A stretch of DNA of 10,365 nt. Source: Methanosarcinaceae archaeon. GTDB lineage: Archaea; Halobacteriota; Methanosarcinia; Methanosarcinales; Methanosarcinaceae. The DNA lies in contig DQIO01000293.1 of assembly GCA_020793555.1 (NCBI GenBank), forward strand, positions 1 through 10,365, read 5' to 3'. This document shows, one piece after another, positions 6,074 to 10,365 of this stretch (positions within the stretch are counted from its first letter, which is position 1; each line of letters begins with the position of its first letter). The notes below the pieces were generated by a model. That model did no database searches and was not told where the DNA came from. It saw only the letters and a program-made list of their open reading frames with translations. Made by a program: the position numbers and the translations under genes.

Positions 6074-6946
6074 ATGTTCAACCAGCCTAAAATGATGGAT
6101 GCCCCATCCGAATACGGAACTGCTGAATATGTAATATTTGGCGTACCATTCGATGGCACATCATCATTTAGGGCAGGCAGCCGCTTTGCACCGGATGCTA
6201 TGCGCAAAGCATCTGCAAATTTTGAGAGTTATAACGCTTTTTTTGACATTGATCTTGCAGAATTACCAATCCATGATGCAGGAGATCTTGAGCCGTATGC
6301 ATCCGTAGATGATACACTACGTGACCTGTTCTATGCTGTAGAGCCAATTGTAAAGGACGGTAAGATCCCGATCATGCTCGGTGGTGAGCATTCACTGACC
6401 CTGGCCTGTGTCAATGCATGTGCCAAATACGCAGGCGATGATTTTGGAGTTGTGGTACTTGATGCACATTTTGATCTCCGTGATGAGTACAGTGGTTTGA
6501 AAAATAACCATGCGTGCGTTTCAAGACATATCATTGATGAGGTTACTGACAATTATGTTTCGATCGGGATTCGAAGCGGACCTAAGGAAGAGTGGGATTT
6601 TGCCAAGGATAACAACATCAGGTATTATACACCGGATGACGTTGCAGAAAAAGGGATAAAAAGCGTGGTAGATGAGGTTATAGAATATCTCGATTGCAGT
6701 AAGATATATCTTTCACTGGATATGGATGCACTTGACCCCTCATTTGCTCCGGCACTGGGGACACCTGAACCTTTTGGTTTGAATGCTCTGGACGTTCGTG
6801 AAGTAATACGAACCCTTGCACCCATGTCAGTTGGTTTTGATATTGTTGAGATCGCACCGGAGTACGATGGCGGGCAGACTGCTATGCTTGGTACAAAACT
6901 GATGCGTGAGTTCATTGCTGCACATGCGGCTTCTGTGCGGGATTGA
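6074..6946 (+). CDS. speB: Agmatinase (agmatine ureohydrolase, ureohydrolase superfamily)
   Basis: A 290-residue binuclear manganese ureohydrolase with all six expected metal ligands. These are H106 in LGGEHSLT, D130/H132/D134 in LDAHFDLRDEYSG, and D216/D218 in SLDMDALDPSFAPALGTPEP. FGVPFDGTSSFRAGSRFAP near the N-terminus is typical of the archaeal agmatinase group. The reaction hydrolyses agmatine to putrescine and urea, feeding polyamine synthesis. Arginase or another guanidino hydrolase is possible but less likely given the neighbour aIF5A. The start ATG at 6074 has no Shine-Dalgarno, only a T-rich stretch, so translation may depend on the upstream gene or the start may vary. An ATG at 6092 (residue 7) is an alternative. 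The gene ends the polyamine/hypusine pair, with a gene-poor stretch after it. Confidence 0.94.
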   Translation: MFNQPKMMDAPSEYGTAEYVIFGVPFDGTSSFRAGSRFAPDAMRKASANFESYNAFFDIDLAELPIHDAGDLEPYASVDDTLRDLFYAVEPIVKDGKIPIMLGGEHSLTLACVNACAKYAGDDFGVVVLDAHFDLRDEYSGLKNNHACVSRHIIDEVTDNYVSIGIRSGPKEEWDFAKDNNIRYYTPDDVAEKGIKSVVDEVIEYLDCSKIYLSLDMDALDPSFAPALGTPEPFGLNALDVREVIRTLAPMSVGFDIVEIAPEYDGGQTAMLGTKLMREFIAAHAASVRD

Positions 6947-7219
6947 ATAACTAGTTCAGGATAAAAACGGGCCACCACGCGCGTGTAGCGCGGCGCTGTC
7001 CTTCACCACTTCCCTGTATACACATCGAAAAATCAATCGCTGTTAAGTGCATTTGTGTTTGCACGGATTACTCATGACGTAGGAACGGCGTGTTTTATGA
7101 ATGCGGGTGGGTAGTAGCAGGGCATGGGTATTTGGGTTGTGCATCAACATTTAATTGAAACCAGCTAAACAGACACGGATTTCAACATCAGAGCACATAT
7201 TTTTCTGTGTATCACAGGT
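6947..7219. other. Gene-poor stretch after speB
   Basis: No coding frame with protein-like content was found. The stretch contains a GC-rich hairpin (CGCGC-GTGTA-GCGCG, 6978-6992) without a following T-run, and a small inverted repeat (GTGCA at 7047, TGCAC at 7060). Neither could be assigned a role. Confidence 0.5.
7205..7217 (+). promoter_or_regulatory. Small hairpin covering the ribosome binding site of the 7220 ORF
   Basis: CTGTG-TAT-CACAG forms a perfect 5-bp stem with a 3-base loop, ending two bases before the ATG at 7220. Its 3' arm includes most of the only Shine-Dalgarno-like bases (ACAGG). If it forms in the mRNA, it would restrict initiation. Confidence 0.3.
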
Positions 7220-7423
7220 ATGCTTTTCTACAGATATTTGGCATGGAAATGCAAACATCTTAATTTAAGCATTAAGCGGCTTGTGGAGGAGTTAGATGAC
7301 ATACGTCTTGCTCTTGTGCAGGGGAATGAAAGTGGGAAAGTTGAGATGGTGGTTGAAGAGATGAATGTAAAACAAGCCCGATTGTTTTCTTTGCTGAATT
7401 TGGAGAAATTTATGGATAACTAA
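7220..7423 (+). CDS. Small charged helical protein, unknown function
   Basis: This 67-codon frame is not recognised as a known family. After a hydrophobic/aromatic start (MLFYRYLAWK), the rest is strongly amphipathic and charged (IKRLVEELDDIRLALVQGN, VEMVVEEMNVKQARLFSLLN), with a heptad-like spacing that suggests a helical hairpin or coiled coil. This composition looks like a true protein rather than a chance frame. It has no Cys-pair motif, and a single hydrophobic face would not make a clear transmembrane helix. A weak Shine-Dalgarno (ACAGG) lies inside a hairpin just before the ATG. The start could be later, since the first ten residues look less protein-like. It stands alone between speB and the intron remnant, with a terminator-like hairpin about 40 bases after it. 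Confidence 0.45.
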   Translation: MLFYRYLAWKCKHLNLSIKRLVEELDDIRLALVQGNESGKVEMVVEEMNVKQARLFSLLNLEKFMDN

Positions 7424-7465
7424 ATATATCGATAGCAGAGGGGTTTATGTTTTGCTAGGCCATAC

Positions 7466-7494
7466 AGCGATTGGGTCGCTTGATATTGTTTTTT
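7466..7494 (+). terminator. Terminator-like hairpin with T-run after the 7220 ORF
   Basis: AGCGA (7466-7470) and TCGCT (7476-7480) form a 5-bp stem. A T-rich tract follows, including six consecutive T at 7489-7494. Archaeal termination depends mainly on T-rich tracts, so this is a fair end for the small ORF transcript, though the stem is short. Confidence 0.35.
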
Positions 7495-7514
7495 CTTGCA
7501 TCTTTGAAACTCAA

Positions 7515-7545
7515 GTTAAAACAATTAAGCCATTGAATTGTTAAC
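7515..7545 (+). repeat. Stem-loop just upstream of the intron remnant
   Basis: GTTA(AA)ACAATT at 7515-7526 pairs with AATTGTTAAC at 7536-7545, a 10-bp stem interrupted only by two extra A. It ends 34 bases before intron domain V. It could be the closing stem of an ORF-less domain IV, or an independent structure at the insertion site. Confidence 0.35.
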
Positions 7546-7579
7546 TGCTGCCCGATACAAAAAGGGTTATGAAAGGCTT

Positions 7580-7651
7580 GAGCCGGATGTGGTGAAAGTC
7601 GCAAGTCCGGTTCTTAGAAGAGGGAGAGCGAGTAATCGCTCTTTCTTATTC
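7580..7651 (+). ncRNA. Group II intron 3' remnant: domains V and VI
   Basis: Bases 7580-7613 match a group II intron domain V at the canonical 34 nt. They begin GAGCCGG with the catalytic AGC triad, have a GAAA tetraloop in GTGGTGAAAGTCGC, carry the two-base bulge region, and close with CCGGTTC. Three bases later, domain VI follows. GAA-GAGGG-AGAGCGA (7617-7631) pairs with TCGCTCT-TTCTT (7636-7647) and TTC (7649-7651) around a GTAA loop. This leaves A7648 bulged on the 3' strand, the position of the branch-point adenosine. Such introns are retroelements that normally encode a reverse transcriptase/maturase in domain IV. None is present here, and no domain I could be recognised, so this is probably a degraded or truncated copy. 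It lies downstream of, and antisense to, the end of cbiC. Confidence 0.85.
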
Positions 7652-7732
7652 AGCGTTGAAGTGGTTTTAGTTTCAGATAGAACAATCTCATTTAAGCAGT
7701 TATCTCACCACAGCTAGACAAATACCAATCCC

Positions 7733-8467
7733 CTAATCCCCTTCACCCACACTAACAATCGCAATAAGTTCATTCACGCAAGCAACCGCGATCGGTGTTC
7801 CCCCACGGGTTCCAACACAGGTAATAGACGGCACATCCATCTTGCGTATTTCTTCCTTTGATTCTGCTGCATTAACAAAACCGACAGGCGTTCCAACAAT
7901 CAATGCAGGTCGCACGCCATGTTCGATAAGCCTGCACACTGTAAGTGCTGCGGAGGGTGCATTCCCGATTGCGATAATCGCACCATCGAGCCTGTCCCTG
8001 CATGCAAGATAACCTGCAGAGGTTCGGGTAATTCCGTACTCGTGCGCGATCTTTGCATCCGCGTCCTCATCAAGCACGCAGATAATATCGCAGTTGTGCC
8101 CTTTCTTACTGATCCCGACCTTTACCATGTTGATATCAACAAATATAGGCGCGCCATTTTTGATCGCTTTAAGTCCTGCATCGATCGGATTATTGTTGAA
8201 CCTCATAATCTTTGCCACCTCAGGGTCGCCTGTCGCAATCATACAGCGCTGGCGCACGCGGTCTTCCAGTGTTTCATCGCCCACGATCTTGCGCGCGATA
8301 TTGCGGCTTGTCATGGATATTGCCTTTGCTTCCTGTGTGTGTGCACCAAGATCCTTGCAGGCGTTTACAAGTTCAGGGTCTATCTCTGTTGTAAACTGCA
8401 CAAGATTACCAAGCTCATCAAGTGATTTTGATTCTGTTTTTGTTGCGTCATCGTTATTAATAGTCAT
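7733..8467 (-). CDS. cbiC: Cobalt-precorrin-8 methylmutase CbiC
   Basis: A 244-residue CbiC/CobH family protein, slightly long because of a variable Asp/Lys/Ser-rich N-terminus (1-30). Family features are NNNPIDAGLKAIKNGAPIFVDI (91-112 region), GITRTSAGYLA, VIGNAPSAAL-like AIGNAPSAALTVCRLIEHG, ALIVGTPVGFVNAAESKEEI and VGTRGGTPIAVA near the C-terminus. The enzyme moves the C11 methyl to C12, giving cobyrinic acid. The position of the catalytic His of classical CobH/CbiC (I-H-x-x-G) reads M-I-A-T-G here, with Ile77 in place of His. Its start overlaps the end of cbiH by 11 bases. GGGGGT about 14 bases upstream of the ATG is the likely ribosome binding site. It is the last gene of the visible cbi block, with TAG at 7733-7735. 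Confidence 0.93.
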   Translation of the reverse strand: MTINNDDATKTESKSLDELGNLVQFTTEIDPELVNACKDLGAHTQEAKAISMTSRNIARKIVGDETLEDRVRQRCMIATGDPEVAKIMRFNNNPIDAGLKAIKNGAPIFVDINMVKVGISKKGHNCDIICVLDEDADAKIAHEYGITRTSAGYLACRDRLDGAIIAIGNAPSAALTVCRLIEHGVRPALIVGTPVGFVNAAESKEEIRKMDVPSITCVGTRGGTPIAVACVNELIAIVSVGEGD

Positions 8468-9269
8468 ATTTACGATGATACCCCCTTGGAGTAATTATCA
8501 GTTTTTTACCATTATTTTCCCATATGCGGGATTCGCTATTTCCGATAAGTATCGTAGTTCTCATATCTACCCAATCGTCATACTCAAGCACTTCCCCAAG
8601 GGTTGTGACAATCGCTTCTTCGTCGCTTTCCCGAAGCGCATTCTTGACAAGCCCGACAGTAACAGAATCCGCTTTGTGCCGCTTGATTATCTCAATCGCA
8701 CGTGAAAAGTTGGAATTGCGCTGGCGGCTCTTCGGGTTATACAGGGATATAATGAAATCTGCACTTGCCGCCGCCTCAAGACGTTTCTCGATCACGTTCC
8801 AGGGTGTCAGCAGATCGCTCAAACTAATAACTGCGAAATCATTAACGATCGGCGCGCCAAGAACACTTGCAGAGGCTGTTATGGCTGTTACACCTGGCAG
8901 CACCTCAATATCAATCCCGGCTCCCGAATTTTCCGCAACTTCAAGTACCAGTCCTGCCATGCCGTAAACATTTGCATCCCCCCCGCTGATGATAGATACG
9001 ACCGAAGTTTTGGCAAGTTCAACAGCCTTTTGCGCGCGATCTACTTCTTTTCCCATCGAACTGCGGATGACATTCTGTCCATTAATCAGGCTCTTTATCT
9101 GGTCAAGGTATGTACCATTGCCGATCACGAAATCCGATGCTGCAAGGACATCCCGCGCACGGATTGTGAGATGTTCCACGGATCCGGGTCCTATTCCGAT
9201 AATGTAAAGTTTTCCTTTTTGTGTCATTGTAATAGTCTCATTGTGCGATTGCGATTGTGATCCTTCCAT
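8457..9269 (-). CDS. cbiH: Cobalt-precorrin-3 C17-methyltransferase CbiH
   Basis: A 270-residue SAM-dependent tetrapyrrole methylase. It has the N-terminal GKLYIIGIGPGSVEHLT (glycine loop), VVSIISGGDANVYGMAG (the GDxxVY motif), LPGVTAITASASVLGAPI, and SLSDLLTPW plus LYNPKSRQR. The last two distinguish CbiH/CobJ from the sister methylases. It methylates C17 and carries out ring contraction, producing the delta-lactone of cobalt-precorrin-4. The ATG at 9269 has AGGAAG seven bases upstream and overlaps the end of the preceding cbiG piece by 32 bases. It adds a non-conserved Gln/Ser/His-rich leader. The ATG at 9227, two residues before the conserved GKLYIIG core, lies just after the cbiG stop and is the alternative. 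The 3' end overlaps cbiC, so coupled translation is likely. Confidence 0.94.
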   Translation of the reverse strand: MEGSQSQSHNETITMTQKGKLYIIGIGPGSVEHLTIRARDVLAASDFVIGNGTYLDQIKSLINGQNVIRSSMGKEVDRAQKAVELAKTSVVSIISGGDANVYGMAGLVLEVAENSGAGIDIEVLPGVTAITASASVLGAPIVNDFAVISLSDLLTPWNVIEKRLEAAASADFIISLYNPKSRQRNSNFSRAIEIIKRHKADSVTVGLVKNALRESDEEAIVTTLGEVLEYDDWVDMRTTILIGNSESRIWENNGKKLIITPRGYHRKYDY

Positions 9270-9591
9270 ATATTTTCTTCCTTAGTATAAGTTTTTTATT
9301 ATTTGAAAGTGACAGTGCGGCAGGTTCTGCCACACCATTTAATCCAAAGCGGTTTGCCTGTGAGGCAGAAGGCGCATCAAATTTATTTAGTACATCATGC
9401 GGCACAAACTCGATATCGATATCAAGTTCCTGTGCGGCTTCAAGCAAACCTGCCTCGTTCTCTTTCATTTTGGCAGATGCGAGCGCATGCACGTTGTCCA
9501 GTTCAGCACTAATTTCATGCAGTGCCTCGTTGATCGCGCCGATTACCTCTTTTGATGTGACACCGCGCCGTGTGCCTATACCGATGATCAC
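9238..9591 (-). CDS. cbiG: CbiG C-terminal domain as a separate protein (CobE-like)
   Basis: The 117 residues correspond to the C-terminal domain of CbiG (CobE/CbiG_C family). They begin MIIGIGTRRGVTSKEVIGAI and continue with ALASAKMKENEAGLLEAAQELD, FVPHDVLNKF, and the ANRFGLNGVAEPAALSLS segment typical of the C-terminal half. CbiG opens the delta-lactone of cobalt-precorrin-5A and releases acetaldehyde. In many organisms this domain is fused to the N-terminal hydrolase domain. Here it has its own GTG start, overlapping the TGA of the upstream piece as GTGA. The stand-alone form resembles CobE of the aerobic pathway. The two halves presumably associate as one enzyme, with translation coupled at the overlap. 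The 3' end overlaps the cbiH start. Confidence 0.9.
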   Translation of the reverse strand: MIIGIGTRRGVTSKEVIGAINEALHEISAELDNVHALASAKMKENEAGLLEAAQELDIDIEFVPHDVLNKFDAPSASQANRFGLNGVAEPAALSLSNNKKLILRKKIYGRITIAIAQ

Positions 9592-10103
9592 AATGACTCT
9601 CCCTTATTTTTCTTCAGCACAGACACGTCATCCCCGACAACGACTACTTTCGGACCCCGTATTTCAAGCAATTCCACATCCTGCTCAAGCAGGGCGCAGT
9701 TTACGCTTATTGTGGATTCCTTGTTCACAATATCGCACCCAAGGGCATCTGCGATGCCCTCGACAGAGGGTAGATCGTGTACTTCAGTTGCGGTTGTGAT
9801 AACCGGCACAGCACCAAGTCCGGACAATTTGCGTGCAAGTTCGTTCGCGCCGTGGTGACCACCTGTTAATGGTATTGCAAAAGTCAGTTTCGAATCCATA
9901 ACAACTACAGCAGGGTCAGACCACTTATCTACAAGCAGAGGCGCAATCTCCCGCACAACGATGCCGGTTGCGAACAGTGCTACAATTGCATCATATTCCT
10001 CAAATGCCTGTTTAAAGACATTTTTGTCATACGGCAATATATCTGCGTCGAGATGGTCTGCGATACGCATGGCAGCATCACGGTTCCGCTCGAATGTAAT
10101 CAC
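9588..10103 (-). CDS. cbiG: CbiG N-terminal part (cobalt-precorrin-5A hydrolase)
   Basis: The 171 residues contain the N-terminal CbiG domain and the start of the central region. Features are MITFERNRDAAMRIADHL (family start), YDAIVALFATGIVVREIAPLL, PAVVVMDSKLTFAIPLTGGH-HGANELA, and VPVITTATEVHDLPSVEGIAD. The central domain is short and ends with a Lys-rich tail (KKNKGESL) before TGA. The start is a GTG at 10103, overlapping the cbiF TGA as GTGA. The protein start then aligns with the family N-terminus. No ribosome binding site is needed if translation is coupled. With the next gene it totals 288 residues, somewhat short for a fused CbiG, which indicates a genuine two-piece arrangement or a frameshift at the junction. 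Confidence 0.92.
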   Translation of the reverse strand: MITFERNRDAAMRIADHLDADILPYDKNVFKQAFEEYDAIVALFATGIVVREIAPLLVDKWSDPAVVVMDSKLTFAIPLTGGHHGANELARKLSGLGAVPVITTATEVHDLPSVEGIADALGCDIVNKESTISVNCALLEQDVELLEIRGPKVVVVGDDVSVLKKNKGESL

Positions 10104-10365
10104 AGCGGTTCTTGTGCTACTCCGTATAGGTGTGACCTCCTGTAATTTACGGGGTCTACTACCCCGCCGATGATTATCATTGCCGAGCGTTTGATCTCGG
10201 CATCATTTACCTTCTGTGCGATATCAGAAACCGTGCCGTAGATAACCTGCTCATCATCCCATGATGCATGGAAAACAACCGCAACAGGCGTATCCTGCGG
10301 ATACTCGACCTTGTTCATGATCTCCTCGATCTTCTGTGTTCCAAGGAACACAGCCATTGTGGCAT
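10100..10365 (-). CDS. cbiF: Cobalt-precorrin-4 C11-methyltransferase CbiF, C-terminal part (5' end outside window)
   Basis: Only the last 87 or so codons are present, and the frame is open through base 10365. The visible part is MAVFLGTQKIEEIMNKV, TPVAVVFHASWDDEQVIYGT, IAQKVNDAEIKRSAMIIIGG, then a short RRSHLYGVAQ tail. This is the C-terminal half of a SAM-dependent tetrapyrrole methylase, and the ASW-D-E-x-I/V-x-GT and KRSAMIIIG elements fit CbiF/CobM. The enzyme methylates C11 of cobalt-precorrin-4 to give precorrin-5A, the substrate of CbiG, whose gene follows with a GTGA overlap. The ATG at 10357 lies inside the family alignment and is not the true start. Confidence 0.9.
   Translation of the reverse strand, partial: ATMAVFLGTQKIEEIMNKVEYPQDTPVAVVFHASWDDEQVIYGTVSDIAQKVNDAEIKRSAMIIIGGVVDPVNYRRSHLYGVAQEPL

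Noticed and set aside
6935..6945. GTGCG at the end of speB as the 5' end of a group II intron running to 7651
   Set aside because: It matches the GUGYG start consensus, but it lies in the normal agmatinase C-terminus and no domain I signatures were recognised after it. Five bases are too few to claim a boundary.
8094..8705. Long plus-strand open frames opposite cbiC and cbiH (and similar ones over mfnA and cbiG)
   Set aside because: They are antisense shadows of well-recognised genes. Their translations are Ser/Ile-rich without domain features.
7733..10365. Cobalamin riboswitch controlling the cbi block
   Set aside because: The 5' end of the block is outside the window, and no riboswitch-like leader lies between genes that overlap each other.

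Overview
The window looks like chromosomal DNA of a methanogenic archaeon, most likely of the Methanosarcinales type. The evidence is a methanofuran-pathway tyrosine decarboxylase (MfnA), the archaeal-type pyrimidine reductase of riboflavin/F420 synthesis, archaeal aIF5A beside an agmatinase, an anaerobic (cbi-type) cobalamin cluster, archaeal TATA boxes, and a group II intron fragment. Among archaea, such introns are best known from Methanosarcina and its relatives. The genus cannot be fixed from the sequence alone.

Layout. Bases 1-78 may be the C-terminal end of a membrane protein entering from the left. mfnA (248-1378) is on the minus strand, with a TATA box placed so that its mRNA should be leaderless. 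Bases 1379-1856 hold no intact gene but carry a frameshifted remnant resembling the C-terminal half of a TetR-type regulator. On the plus strand follow a COG0402-type amidohydrolase (1857-2969), a UspA-like protein (3019-3477) and a four-CBS-domain protein (3508-4359). Next come a recently broken gene for a small membrane-anchored protein (4381-4708), the reductase ArfC (4738-5430), an AT-rich leader with several TATA-like boxes, aIF5A (5660-6043) and agmatinase SpeB (6074-6946).

Bases 6947-7732 are gene-poor. They contain one small charged ORF (7220-7423), a terminator-like hairpin, and the catalytic 3' end (domains V and VI) of a group II intron with no reverse transcriptase nearby. From 10365 down to 7733 the minus strand carries a tightly overlapping block, cbiF (partial), cbiG N-terminal part, cbiG C-terminal part, cbiH and cbiC. 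These genes act in corrin ring methylation, lactone opening, ring contraction and methyl migration.

Coenzyme supply dominates the window: methanofuran (mfnA), flavin/F420 precursor (arfC), polyamine and hypusine (speB, aIF5A) and cobalamin (cbi). No defence system, CRISPR array, tRNA or rRNA was seen. The points most worth a second look are the group II intron remnant, the two-piece CbiG, the apparent loss of the catalytic His in CbiC, the two decayed genes, and the promoter geometry that predicts leaderless transcripts.
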